Shown piece by piece: positions 1 to 9,800 of a stretch of DNA of 64,000 nucleotides (positions are counted from its first letter, which is position 1; each line of letters begins with the position of its first letter). Source of the DNA: Shewanella gaetbuli (GTDB lineage Bacteria > Pseudomonadota > Gammaproteobacteria > Enterobacterales > Shewanellaceae); contig NZ_JAKIKP010000003.1 of NCBI RefSeq assembly GCF_023284065.1, positions 186,001 to 250,000 of the forward strand, given 5' to 3'. A model generated the notes under the pieces. The model made no database searches. It was not told the DNA's origin and was given only the letters and a program-made list of their open reading frames with translations. A program made the translations under genes and the position numbers.

Positions 1-1307
1 CTGTCTTTACGGCCAGTGAAATACACATAGCCGTTAGCTTCATCAATATACTCTAAGTGATCAACAACCCAGTCACCTTGAGTTAATTGGCGCAGTAGTT
101 TGCCTTGTAAATCGAATAAATAGAGGTGGTTAAACCCATCACGTTCAGATGCCCAAATAAATGATTGTTGTTTTAAAAACTGTAAATCATCATGTAAATT
201 TACCCAAGCTTTGCTGCGTTCGGTAATCACTGTGGTTGATTTGCTAGGCTGCTCAATATTGACTATGCGTAAATCAAGGGCTTGTTGATCGCGGCTTTGC
301 CATTGATATGATAAATGTTTACTGTCTGGCAACCATTTTACTCGCGGCAAATAAATATCTTTTTCTGCCCCTAAATCAATCCATTGAGTTTTATTACCCG
401 CTAAGGAAATGACCCCAAGTTCAATTTCTACATTAGGCTTGCCAGCATAAGGATAACGCTGCTCAGTTAATTTAATGCCGTCGGCATAAATTTCATTACG
501 GGTTACGAGTTCAACACCGGACTCATCGATACGCGTGAAAGCAATATGTGACTCATCTGGAGACCACCAATAACCCGTCATACGATCCATTTCTTCTTGG
601 GCGACAAATTCGGCCATGGCATTTTTAATCGGGCCTTTACCATCGTGAGTTAACTGAGTCACTTTTTGATTGGCTAGCGACAACACATATAAATTCTGCT
701 CACGAACAAACGATACAAAATTAGCCTTCGGCGATAGGCGGGCGTCGGTAACAAAACCTGATCCAGTGTCTAATGGAATGACTTTATTATTGCTAACTTG
801 ATAAATATATAATTGCCCAGATGCGGGAATAAGAATCGACTGACTATCTTCAGCCCAAAAATATTCCATAATGCCTTGGCCGTAAATACGTTGACGCTCA
901 CGACGGGCTTTTTCTTCATCGGACAGTTCTGCGCTGGCAAGTTGGTCGGCATCAATTAAACGGCTGCGCTGACCTGTAGCGATATCCATTTGCCATAAAT
1001 CATAAAAGCTTTGGTTATCATCTCGACCTGCTAAATAAGTGACTCGACTACCATCTGGTGACAAACTCAGCCCTCTAGGGCTTGAGCCTGCTAATGCCGG
1101 AGATGCGTGAATACGCTCAATGGTCAATGGCAAGTTGCCACCTGATAAACCTGTTAATGGCCCAGTGGTATCAAAAACCGTTGGGTTTGAGCTGTTGTGA
1201 GCTGTTGTTTGTGTTGTCATAGCGGCTGCCGTTGTTGCAAAACTTACGAGCATAAGTGGCAGTGCAGTAACCACTGCACCTGCTTTTAGCTTCCATGTCG
1301 TTATCAT
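1..1307 (-). CDS. S9 family peptidase (dipeptidyl-peptidase IV-like), N-terminal part, runs off the window
   Basis: An open frame reads leftwards from ATG at 1307 to the window edge without a stop, giving about 435 residues of the N-terminal half. A signal peptide is visible (MITTWKLKAG start, hydrophobic core, then an Ala-rich cleavage zone), so the product is exported. The rest resembles the DPP IV beta-propeller: a LSPDGSRVTYLAGRDDNQSF blade near the start, then WSPDESHIAFTRIDES and a region on peptide and dialect-typical Tyr/Trp-rich strands. The catalytic alpha/beta-hydrolase domain (Ser, Asp, His) would lie outside the window. Members cleave Xaa-Pro dipeptides from peptides in the periplasm. 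AGGAAA lies 7 bases before the ATG. The gene is divergent from fbp. The family call is made from the propeller alone. Confidence 0.85.
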   Translation of the reverse strand, partial: MITTWKLKAGAVVTALPLMLVSFATTAAAMTTQTTAHNSSNPTVFDTTGPLTGLSGGNLPLTIERIHASPALAGSSPRGLSLSPDGSRVTYLAGRDDNQSFYDLWQMDIATGQRSRLIDADQLASAELSDEEKARRERQRIYGQGIMEYFWAEDSQSILIPASGQLYIYQVSNNKVIPLDTGSGFVTDARLSPKANFVSFVREQNLYVLSLANQKVTQLTHDGKGPIKNAMAEFVAQEEMDRMTGYWWSPDESHIAFTRIDESGVELVTRNEIYADGIKLTEQRYPYAGKPNVEIELGVISLAGNKTQWIDLGAEKDIYLPRVKWLPDSKHLSYQWQSRDQQALDLRIVNIEQPSKSTTVITERSKAWVNLHDDLQFLKQQSFIWASERDGFNHLYLFDLQGKLLRQLTQGDWVVDHLEYIDEANGYVYFTGRKD

Positions 1308-1382
1308 TATTATTTCCTGAATGAGACTTTTCCGCTTCATTTTGCCTGAAATTGCTTTAAAACAAAAATGACTCAACTAGCG

Positions 1383-1411
1383 CTGAAATTTCCTCCGTTC
1401 TAGGGTATGAT
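1383..1411 (+). promoter_or_regulatory. Candidate sigma-70 promoter of fbp
   Basis: CTGAAA at 1383-1388 and TATGAT at 1406-1411 are separated by 17 bases and lie about 65 bases before the fbp ATG. This is the best -35/-10 pair in the short divergent region. It is inferred from consensus only. Confidence 0.45.
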
Positions 1412-1475
1412 CTGCCCTAATTATAATCTTCAAAAAATCAACGACCTTAACTTAAAATTTGTCATAGGAATTACC

Positions 1476-2468
1476 ATGCAAACTTTGGCACAAACCCTTA
1501 CCTCACAAGCGGTAAAAGACTCTTTAGCGCAATTACTTCTTTCTCTTGCTGATACGTCAAAAGCCATCAGCAGCGCAGTTCGTCATGGCGCGTTAGCAGG
1601 CGTATTAGGCGCAACAGAGCAGGAAAACGTACAAGGTGAAACACAAAAGAAATTAGATGTAATTACTAACGATATGCTTAAAGATGCCCTAAAGGCTGAA
1701 GGCAATGTGCGTGGTTTAGCATCTGAAGAAGAAGATTATGTGGTTGAAGTTAGCCCACAAGGTGAATATTTAGTGTGTTTTGATCCACTAGATGGCTCTT
1801 CAAATATTGATATTAACTCGCTGGTGGGTACCATTTTTTCTGTGCTACCTGCACCAGAGGGTGAGCTAAACGAACAAAGCTTTTTACAAGCGGGTCGCCA
1901 ACAAGTGGCGGCAGGTTATGTGCTGTATGGTCCTTCAACCATGATGGCGTTAACCACGGGACAAGGCACCCAGTTTTACACTTTAGACCCTGAGTCTGGA
2001 GAGTTTTTACTGACCAACGACAATGTACAAATTACCCCAGATACCGCTGAGTTTGCTATTAATATGTCAAACCAGCGTTTTTGGGAAGCGCCAATGCAAA
2101 CTTATATTGCAGATTTACTACTGGGTAAAATTGGCCCTCGCGAGCAATCATTCAACATGCGCTGGATTGCCGCAATGGTTGGCGATGTTCACCGCGTATT
2201 ATGTCGTGGCGGTATTTTCACGTACCCAACTGACAACAAAAATCCGGCTAAACCATTCAAATTACGTTTAATGTATGAAGCCAACCCAATGGCATTTTTG
2301 GTTGAGCAAGCTGGCGGTAAAGCGTCTACCGGTTATGAAACTATTATGGATATTCAACCCTCTGAAATTCATCAGCGTGTGGCGGTGATTTTAGGTAGCC
2401 GTAATGAAGTGGATATGTGTTTGAGCTATCACGGCGAAGATTACAGCCAAGAGCCCAATATTGATTAA
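1476..2468 (+). CDS. fbp: Class I fructose-1,6-bisphosphatase
   Basis: Hydrolyses fructose 1,6-bisphosphate to fructose 6-phosphate, the committed step of gluconeogenesis, in the cytoplasm. The metal-binding signature [13 protein letters not shown] is complete, and the C-terminal substrate-binding part ([20 protein letters not shown]) is present. The length of 330 residues is normal for the class I enzyme. The frame stays open upstream to 1407, but the family-like N-terminus MQTLAQTL starts at ATG 1476, preceded by ATAGGAATT, so that start is chosen. The gene is monocistronic, with its own promoter and a strong terminator directly after it. Acidic residues before the signature (EEEDYVVEV) fit the first metal site. 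Confidence 0.97.
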   Translation: MQTLAQTLTSQAVKDSLAQLLLSLADTSKAISSAVRHGALAGVLGATEQENVQGETQKKLDVITNDMLKDALKAEGNVRGLASEEEDYVVEVSPQGEYLVCFDPLDGSSNIDINSLVGTIFSVLPAPEGELNEQSFLQAGRQQVAAGYVLYGPSTMMALTTGQGTQFYTLDPESGEFLLTNDNVQITPDTAEFAINMSNQRFWEAPMQTYIADLLLGKIGPREQSFNMRWIAAMVGDVHRVLCRGGIFTYPTDNKNPAKPFKLRLMYEANPMAFLVEQAGGKASTGYETIMDIQPSEIHQRVAVILGSRNEVDMCLSYHGEDYSQEPNID

Positions 2469-2493
2469 TCATTAGGTGATTATTTAGAAAACA

Positions 2494-2521
2494 AAATGCC
2501 CAGTAATTACTGGGCATTTTT
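2494..2521. terminator. Bidirectional rho-independent terminator between fbp and the symporter gene
   Basis: The stem AAATGCCCAGTAA/TTACTGGGCATTT is flanked by T-rich tracts on both strands. The convergent genes end at 2468 and 2555, so one hairpin can serve both. Confidence 0.85.
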
Positions 2522-2554
2522 AATCTTATTACTGCAAATTAGTGGGCGGTAATA

Positions 2555-3799
2555 TTATGCTTTTTCTTCTGCTATTTGGTGTGGCGTTTCAGTTTGGTCA
2601 ACAATGGTAAGTACCGCTGTGTCACCGACTACGTTACAAGAAGTGAGTACCATATCAATAATACGGTCTAATGCCGCAACAATCACAAATGCTTCAACGG
2701 GTAAGCCCATTTGATGAATAAGCACACCAATCATCACCATGCCGCCGCCAGGTACGCCACCTGCACCAACAGATAATAAGAACACACTAAATAGTAATGC
2801 CGGTATTTGCTCGCCTGTAATTGGCATACCAAAAGCATTAGCCACAAAGAAAATGGCGATAGTAATGTAAATAGACACACCGCCCATGTTCATGGTTGCC
2901 CCTAACGGCACACCAAAGCCGGCAACAGCTTTGCTTACGCCCAGCTTATCGGTTAGCGTACGCATGGTGACAGGAATGGTGGCGTTAGATGACGCGGTAG
3001 ACAGTGAGAACAAAATTTGCTCTTGGGTTTTTTCACGGAATGTTTTTGCAGACACTTGAGTAAACAGGCTAACCGCAAATGGGTAAACCACAAAAATCCA
3101 CAGTAATAACAGCGCTAAAATAAGCACAAGGTATTCAACCACGCTGACAAAAATTTCAGGCTCTAAGGTTGCACCTAGCTTAAACATCAATGCAAACACA
3201 CCAATAGGTGCGATGCTCATGACCACTGAAATTAAACGCATCATGATTTTGTTAGCCGTTTGGAAACCTTTAACGGCTCCTTCAACTGCGCTACCCATAG
3301 ATTTGATGACACCGCCAAGTAATAACGCCATAAAAATCACTTGTAGCATGTTGCCTGAAGTAAAGGCGCTGAACGGGTTATTAGGTACAATACTCACAAT
3401 CAAACTGACTAAGTTAGGCAGTTCGGTTGCGGTGATGTCAGCATGGCCAGAGCTGCTCATATCAACACCTTTACCTGGCTCTATTAGCATTGCAACGGTG
3501 AAGGCCGCTAAAATCGCAACCACGGTATTGATAATATAAAAACCAAAGGTTTTACCGCCTAAGCGGCCAAAACTTTTTAAATCTTGTAGTTCACATACGC
3601 CACAAACAATGCTGACAAACACTAATGGGACAACGAGCATCATGATCATGTTGACGAACATCGTGCCAACGCCAGAGGCGATATCGACTAGTGTGCCAGA
3701 AAAGAATGCCACATCAGCCAGTGCGAATTGCACTATGCTGCCTAAAATAACCCCTAAAAATAGCCCCACGAAAATGCGGGCTGAAAGCGACTTCATCAT
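2555..3799 (-). CDS. Dicarboxylate/amino acid:cation symporter (DAACS family)
   Basis: A secondary transporter that couples uptake of a dicarboxylate or amino acid to Na+ or H+ across the inner membrane. At 414 residues, with about eight hydrophobic segments, it has the usual family size. The family landmarks are present: the Ser-rich hairpin LFSLSTASSNATIPVTMRTL, the TM7 motif as NMGG (instead of the common NMDG), and the HP2/TM8 part GAGGVPGGG followed by DRIIDMVLTSCNVVGD. The Gly in place of Asp in the TM7 motif may shift substrate or cation preference, so the substrate is left open. AAAGGA precedes the first of two adjacent ATG codons. It is transcribed alone. Confidence 0.9.
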   Translation of the reverse strand: MMKSLSARIFVGLFLGVILGSIVQFALADVAFFSGTLVDIASGVGTMFVNMIMMLVVPLVFVSIVCGVCELQDLKSFGRLGGKTFGFYIINTVVAILAAFTVAMLIEPGKGVDMSSSGHADITATELPNLVSLIVSIVPNNPFSAFTSGNMLQVIFMALLLGGVIKSMGSAVEGAVKGFQTANKIMMRLISVVMSIAPIGVFALMFKLGATLEPEIFVSVVEYLVLILALLLLWIFVVYPFAVSLFTQVSAKTFREKTQEQILFSLSTASSNATIPVTMRTLTDKLGVSKAVAGFGVPLGATMNMGGVSIYITIAIFFVANAFGMPITGEQIPALLFSVFLLSVGAGGVPGGGMVMIGVLIHQMGLPVEAFVIVAALDRIIDMVLTSCNVVGDTAVLTIVDQTETPHQIAEEKA

Positions 3800-3919
3800 A
3801 TGCTTGCTGTCCTTTGTTGTCTTTAATTTGCAGACTTATTGTTTTTTGAAGCCAGAGATACTGAGCCATCAAAAATAAGATTTCAATCAGTTAATGAATT
3901 TAATTGATAATATTTAGGT

Positions 3920-3949
3920 AACAAATCAATACACTTAGTGTAATTTGTT
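3920..3949. promoter_or_regulatory. Interrupted palindrome upstream of the symporter gene
   Basis: Outer arms AACAAAT and ATTTGTT enclose the inner palindrome TACACT-T-AGTGTA, with three extra bases on the left side. It lies about 120 bases before the symporter start in an AT-rich gap. The shape suggests a binding site for a dimeric regulator, but no known operator is recognised. Confidence 0.35.
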
Positions 3950-4061
3950 GTATTTAAACAATAAAAAGTCTTGATTGAGCATAATTGTCGAATTAACGCA
4001 AATGAAACAGCATATTATATTGCTTGCTGGTGGTCAGTAAGGCGGGATTTAGGGTAATTGT

Positions 4062-4967
4062 CTAGTCGATGGGGAGATATATCAGCGGTAATTGGTGCGC
4101 CAACATATGCTGCTGTTTAATGCTGATGCGGTGTTGTTGCATAAAGTTTGCGACAAGTTGCCAGTTTTGTAACTTGGCTTTGTTGAGGTACTTTTGCTGA
4201 CGCCACTGTTTGTCATAATCGTGATGATCATTAATAAGCGAAAGCGGGTCGTGTGACATCTGTTCGCCGTCTTTATCATGTATAAACTTTGGCAAAATGA
4301 CAAACTGACACCCCTGTAATAAATGGGCTATTTGTAACCCTGCAGGATCTAAGTCAGCAAAGGCACCTACTTGTACCGTTTTGCTAAGCTGGGCATTTGT
4401 TGAAATTTCCAGTAATAACCGTTTACAACCTGCCGGTGAGTGTCCACCTCCACCGCGGTAGACAAATAACGTATGCGCAGTAAACTCACTGGGAAAATTG
4501 GCGTAATTGAATTGATGAATTTCATCAAAGGCGTCTAGGTTTTCAACTACCACTATATTGTGAGGTATGTGTTGCTGACAAAGCTGCAGACATTGTTCAA
4601 CTGTCATGCGAAGGCCGTAAGGTATATCTTCTTGGGGTAGCACCGGCCGAGGTAACTTTACCAGTACGTAATTAGCGTCAGGGCGAATATTAGCGTACTT
4701 TTCTTTTTTATTGGCTAGGGCGAATTCTGCACGAGTTTGGTTAAAGTTTACATTCAGCAGATCAATGCCTTCATTCACCTGAACCATTTCGCGCAATAAT
4801 TGCCAATCTTGGCCATTAAAAAACAAGTATTTTTCAGCGCCATCGGGCTCGCCAATTTCAAAAGTGTGATAAATTTTCTGCCAATTAGCAGAAAATTTAA
4901 CCCGTGATATTTTGTCTTTTACCACGGGTTGAATCAGTTTGATTTGGGCTTTGGTTAAGCTAGCCAT
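4062..4967 (-). CDS. TOPRIM-domain protein, JetD/MksG-like fourth subunit of an SMC system
   Basis: The last gene of the four-gene SMC operon, 301 residues. A C-terminal TOPRIM-like fold is indicated by VVVENLDAF (Glu142) followed by GAFADLDPAGLQIA (Asp205 and Asp207). This is the E...DxD metal triad with the DPxG extension typical of JetD/MksG (DUF2220-type) proteins. In Wadjet systems JetD cuts DNA held by the SMC motor. The N-terminal 100 residues are probably a winged-helix DNA- or partner-binding part, but no clear motif is visible. Its start overlaps the preceding gene by 13 bases, implying translational coupling. The catalytic residues look intact. The role (plasmid restriction or chromosome maintenance) is inferred from the family. 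Confidence 0.75.
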   Translation of the reverse strand: MASLTKAQIKLIQPVVKDKISRVKFSANWQKIYHTFEIGEPDGAEKYLFFNGQDWQLLREMVQVNEGIDLLNVNFNQTRAEFALANKKEKYANIRPDANYVLVKLPRPVLPQEDIPYGLRMTVEQCLQLCQQHIPHNIVVVENLDAFDEIHQFNYANFPSEFTAHTLFVYRGGGGHSPAGCKRLLLEISTNAQLSKTVQVGAFADLDPAGLQIAHLLQGCQFVILPKFIHDKDGEQMSHDPLSLINDHHDYDKQWRQQKYLNKAKLQNWQLVANFMQQHRISIKQQHMLAHQLPLIYLPID

Positions 4968-6175
4968 AATTCGACATCGGTGACAATAAAGTTACCGCTG
5001 TAAACCGGGTGGGGCTTACCAATGGGCTCTAGTTCAAAGTACTGCTTATGCTCTATTGGTAATGCCTCGTAGCCACCAATGACTTGATATAGCCAACTTT
5101 CGCTATCCCACTCTAACTGATTATTTTGTAAGTATTCTAATGCAGACTGGCGTAGGCCTGAATCGATAACGGCACAAAAATATTCATCAACAGCTAGCTT
5201 TAATGGGTTGTCGGGGACATCAAAGTCTTCAACCGCTGACATTTCAAAAGTGACATCGGTTTCACGTATTGTGGTGGGCTTGTCGTCACGGCTAATGGCT
5301 TTAATTTGCGCCACCATTTGCATTAATTCCAACTCGTGTTGTGAATTGGTCACATCGACATGCGCGGGGGCTAACATGGCGTCGGCGCAATTAAATAAAT
5401 TGGGGATGTTGTTATGGGCAACATGGTTATCGGGCTGATAATCAGGGTGAAGATCAGTATGTAATAACCAGCCTTTTAGCAGGCGAGTTCGTCCCTGAAT
5501 TTGTCTGAAACGCCCTAATAATTCAAATAAACGTCCTTGCACCACGCTCAGTTCTTGGGTGCATTGGCTAAGGGTTTCTTGCAAACTGGTGATCAACAAG
5601 CGGCGAAGCTCTCTTATGTCACCCGCAATTTCACCCAGCTCGCTAAATTGGAACATTTCTAAGCCGTTTAATAGCTCAGTGACTTGGCTTTGTGCCAGCT
5701 CGTTTTCACGAATTTTGGCATTAATGGTGCCCACATAGCCAAATTCATTATTAATGCGGCCCCACAGCACTCGAATAGAGTAGCGTAGGCTATCGGTGAA
5801 GCTGTAAACATGCTCACTTAAGTCAGATAAATATGCCTCAGCTGCGCCATAGTCCACATTATGACGCGCTTCTTTGTAGTGGTCAGCTAAGGTTTTAATG
5901 GTCGCTAAGGCAGAGCCAACATTTGAATCAATTTGACGGTTACGTTCGTCACTTAAGCCTTCTTCTAATAAGGCGCGTACCGAACGCTTTAAGCGTAGTT
6001 CTTGATCTGGTTCAGGCCGCCACAAAATGCCACTTTTTTTAAGCTTTTCAATTACGCCGCTATCATGGGTTGATTCGTTCACCGACCCAGATAAATACGC
6101 ATCCATAATTACATCGGCATGCCGCCCAAGTTGTTTGAGCAGCTTAACACCGGCTTGGTGCAAATTGCTGTTCAT
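4955..6175 (-). CDS. Kleisin-like subunit (MukF/MksF/JetA-like) of an SMC complex
   Basis: A 406-residue, largely helical protein encoded between the MukE-like and TOPRIM genes. I see no catalytic motif. The N-terminal segment (LLKQLGRHADVIMDAYLSGS) and C-terminal segment look like small helix-turn-helix-type domains. The middle contains long amphipathic helices (residues about 85-235, e.g. SDSLRYSIRVLWGRINNEF-like stretches), as in MukF/MksF kleisins that bridge the SMC heads. The assignment rests on size, position and predicted helicity rather than a recognised signature. Its ATG overlaps the upstream stop by four bases (ATGA), and its own 3' end overlaps the TOPRIM gene, so the subunits are probably made in fixed ratio. 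Confidence 0.6.
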   Translation of the reverse strand: MNSNLHQAGVKLLKQLGRHADVIMDAYLSGSVNESTHDSGVIEKLKKSGILWRPEPDQELRLKRSVRALLEEGLSDERNRQIDSNVGSALATIKTLADHYKEARHNVDYGAAEAYLSDLSEHVYSFTDSLRYSIRVLWGRINNEFGYVGTINAKIRENELAQSQVTELLNGLEMFQFSELGEIAGDIRELRRLLITSLQETLSQCTQELSVVQGRLFELLGRFRQIQGRTRLLKGWLLHTDLHPDYQPDNHVAHNNIPNLFNCADAMLAPAHVDVTNSQHELELMQMVAQIKAISRDDKPTTIRETDVTFEMSAVEDFDVPDNPLKLAVDEYFCAVIDSGLRQSALEYLQNNQLEWDSESWLYQVIGGYEALPIEHKQYFELEPIGKPHPVYSGNFIVTDVELWLA

Positions 6176-6837
6176 ATTAACTCCCGCTGGGTGGCAGTTT
6201 CCGCTTGGGCCTCTAAACTGAGGCCTTCGGTTTCATCAATAAAACGAATAACTTCATATAAGTAATCTAGCTTGCCAGTGGCGATATAAATCTGCTTTTC
6301 AGCATTGGGTTTTGTTAAATATCCCAACTCAACTAAACGCTTAAACACCAGCTTGATTTGGCCGTCAACATTGTTGCTGGTTGAGCCAAATAATCGGTAA
6401 TGGCTTAATTTAGTTAATTGCTCACTAAAGGCTGGGGTGTCTTCAATGCGGGTTTGTAGTTCGGTTAAACGAATGGGCGCACCTTCGCTTAATGGTGCAT
6501 CTTGACCACTGGCCTCTTGTACTAACACTAGCCATTCTACTAGGGGAATTAACGCGCCACATATATCTTTGAATTGACTAGAAATGACTTTTCGTTCGTT
6601 TTCACCCAGTTGTAAATATCCACAAAAGAACACTTCACCTTCACCTGCACTGGTAATGGTACGGTTAATTTGATTCAGATATTGCTCGACTCTTTCACGA
6701 GTGCTGCTATTTTTCAGTGCGCGCCAGCCATCTTCATTAGTGACTCGGCAAATAAACTCCCCACGTAATAACTGTTCGATTAATGCACCTGTTCCGACTA
6801 AAACTGTCTCAAGGCTGTCATTGATTTCGTTAGACAT
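6172..6837 (-). CDS. MukE/MksE/JetB-like subunit of an SMC complex
   Basis: A 221-residue acidic protein with the layout of MukE-type proteins. The N-terminal segment LLRGEFICRVTNEDGWRAL resembles the start of MksE/JetB (DUF4194-type) proteins. A later winged-helix-like part (GQIKLVFKRLVELGYLTKPN...QIYIATGKLDYLYEVIRFI) ends in a helical tail. In related complexes this dimer binds the kleisin and regulates head engagement. The start codon shares one base with the stop of the SMC gene (TAATG), and the end overlaps the kleisin-like gene by four bases. The family assignment is by pattern and context. Confidence 0.65.
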   Translation of the reverse strand: MSNEINDSLETVLVGTGALIEQLLRGEFICRVTNEDGWRALKNSSTRERVEQYLNQINRTITSAGEGEVFFCGYLQLGENERKVISSQFKDICGALIPLVEWLVLVQEASGQDAPLSEGAPIRLTELQTRIEDTPAFSEQLTKLSHYRLFGSTSNNVDGQIKLVFKRLVELGYLTKPNAEKQIYIATGKLDYLYEVIRFIDETEGLSLEAQAETATQRELI

Positions 6838-9800
6838 TATGCAATTTCCTCTGAGTTAGCCGTGTGGCGTTGCTTTAATCGGTCTGCCAATGGGTTGGCT
6901 TTAGGTTTAACAACCTGCAGTTTTTTGGTTTGTTTATTAATGATGTAGCGGTTTATAAATAAGTTAAGCACTTCAGATTCTGGATTAGGGAATGCGCCTA
7001 ATACGCTGATGTTATTGTTTTCACAGGCATCAAAAATCTTTTTCACGTTACCGTGGTGTAAGGTGCCTAATTCATCAATAGGCCAATGAATGGTTACGTC
7101 TGCTTTGCCGCGTAAAAGACGCGTAAAGGCGAGCAAGAATTTACATAAAATCAGGTAAGCCATACCATGGCTAGATGATTCATTTAACTGGCGATCGGTA
7201 CGAATGATTAAATCGCTATTACCTTCTTTCAGGCGAAGCTCAATTTCTAATAACTTGGCGATTCCCCCTGTTAAGGCAGCGCGGCCAATAATGTCTAAGG
7301 CGCGGCGCATACTGTTGGTGTAATGCTCGTCTGGTAAGGTGCTAAAGTTATCTGCTTTCCATGACTTAAAGGCTTTTACAAAGACCTCTAACTCTGGCCA
7401 AAACTCTAGCTCACTAATACGTGAACGAATACGCACGGCTGATTCAGATACGCCGTCTAAAAATAGTTCTTCACCAACTTCACGGGTGATACGGGCGCTT
7501 TGGGTGGCAATTCTGCGGTCAATATCCGCCAGTACATCGTAGAAAGCTGTAAGGTCGACACCAAAAATACGCCCTTGTTCGCGAATGGCCATTAACGACT
7601 GCGGTACCATAACATTTAATAGTTGCTCTAGTTGTGGCACTAGCTTGCGGTAATCTAGAAGGCGAATACCTTTGTCGTTAGTAAAGCTGGACTCTTCACG
7701 CGCGCGCTCCCAAAACTCAGCTAAACTGGAGCCTGATTTACTGGCGATAACGCTGTCGAAGTGTTCAATGTATTGCTTGACCGAGCCTTGTAAAAAGTCG
7801 CGTTTGAGTAATAAGTCTTCACCTTGGCGCAGCCTTTCACCAATGCTGCCGCTGGCCTCTTCATTATTGGCCGGCAGTTTTAACTCAGCCAATTTGCGCA
7901 TTACTGCGCGTAATTTTGTGAGGTTTTCAGAGGCTTCAACTTGAGCCGCATCAGAGGTTTTACGTTGAATTTCTAATGCTTGTCTGCGAGCTTTTATTTC
8001 AGCAGTTTTACTTTGTAGTTGTTGCTCTAGGGCTAATGCTGCTCGTTTGACGTCAGCTAATTGAGTTTGTAACTGTGGTTTTCTTACCAGCCAAGTATGT
8101 TGATACCAATCTTCGTATCGTAATACTTCACTTCTGCGTTGTTCTGCATGGCTAATTTGGGCTTCTAAATCGCGGATTTGATGCTTTAATGCCACAATGG
8201 CTGTTTCATCTATACCACGAGATTTAAGCTCGTTTTTGTACCATGATTCGCAGGCTTTTTGTTCAGTTTTAGCATTTTGGCGGCGCTGTTCAATATTGGC
8301 TTTAATTTGCCCTAATTGATTATCAATAGCACCAACGACTTCTTGCCAATAAGCTTGCTTTTCCATGCGGGCATCAAGCGTTTGCTCTTTTTGCTCAGCT
8401 AGCCATTCAACATGTTGATTTTTAAGTTGCTTAAGTTCATTGTCTAGCTGAATGAGTCGCTTGCCTGATTCCGCTTTACGTTGATTTAACGCGTGATCAA
8501 TGTGTTGTTGCTCGGTGCGTTTTTCATCAAATAAACGTCGTAAGTCTTCACGGCTATTTTTATAGGCGGTGCGGGCAAAGGTGAGCTCGCGATTGAGCTT
8601 ATCTAATGAGTCGTTAATTTGAACGAGTTGAGCTTCATGTTCAGCTTGCACTTCTTGCGCGCTTTTTAAGGCCTCTTCAGCTTTGGCTAGTTTGATACGC
8701 AGTGCTTGTTCAGACTCTGCATATTCAGGGACATCAATGGCTTTTAAGTCAATGTGAACCCCAAACAAGGCATCGCTGTCTTGGTTAGAAAGGGTTGGGT
8801 GTAGGTCTGAGCGATGCAGTAATTCTGGCGCAATAACTTTTCCAAATGATTGCTCCCAGCCTTGAGCTTCTTTGCGCAAAAATTCCAGTAAGGTATGTGA
8901 TTGTGGGAACAGCATATGATGAATTTCATCTTTTGCTTGTTCACGTTCATTCACACGCACAGTAGCTATGCGTAATGACTCATTGGCTTGATCACGCTTG
9001 GCGCGTAACTTACGCTCTTCAATGGTGAGGCGCTCTAATTTTTGATTACAGCTTTCTTGTTCTTCATCGGCCAGACTAATACGCTCGTCAAAAATGGCTA
9101 AACGCATTTTTTCTTCTTCGGTGTACGATACGCTGTCTACTTGATGCTTTAACTGGGCAGCACTGAGTTTGAGCTCATATTCTTGCTCGCTGTATTTGGC
9201 TTTACCTGCGTCAGTTTGATCGCGCCAAAATTGCTCGAGCTGGTTTAAGTCGTCATTGGCGCGTTCGCGTTGGCTGTCGCGGTCTTCGCGCAGGGTATCT
9301 TGCTCTTGGTGAAGTTTTTCTAATTCACGATGTAATTGCTCGGCAATTTTTGAGCGTCTAGCGTTAAATGCTGCTTCAATATCTTGATGTTTTTCAGTTT
9401 GTAATTTATGACGTTCATTGAGGTTTTCAACATCTTGTCGCCATGCTGGTAAGCTGTCGAGATCCGCTTTAGCTTGGTCGATATCAGCATCTAAAAATGC
9501 CCCATGTTGTTCTTCAATAATATCAAGTTCTTGCTCATATTTATTAGTGTCACCTTTAGCAGCAGAGATTTCGTCATGGAGTTCATCACGAATATCTTTC
9601 CACTCTTCATCAAGCATTTTGAGCTTTAAATTGAGCTCTTTGGCCAATGTTTGGTTTGCATCTTGGCGTTCGACTTCTAATGTTTCGTCGTTACGATACC
9701 CGCGAGATAAACTGGCAAGACGCATTTCTGCGCTAAGTAATTGATTGAATTCTTGTTCGAGTTTTTCAAATTCGGGACGAATTTGTTCAAAGCCTTGTAC

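Noticed and set aside
7339..9744. Plus-strand open frames inside the SMC gene
   Set aside because: They are antisense shadows of a strongly supported coiled-coil gene.
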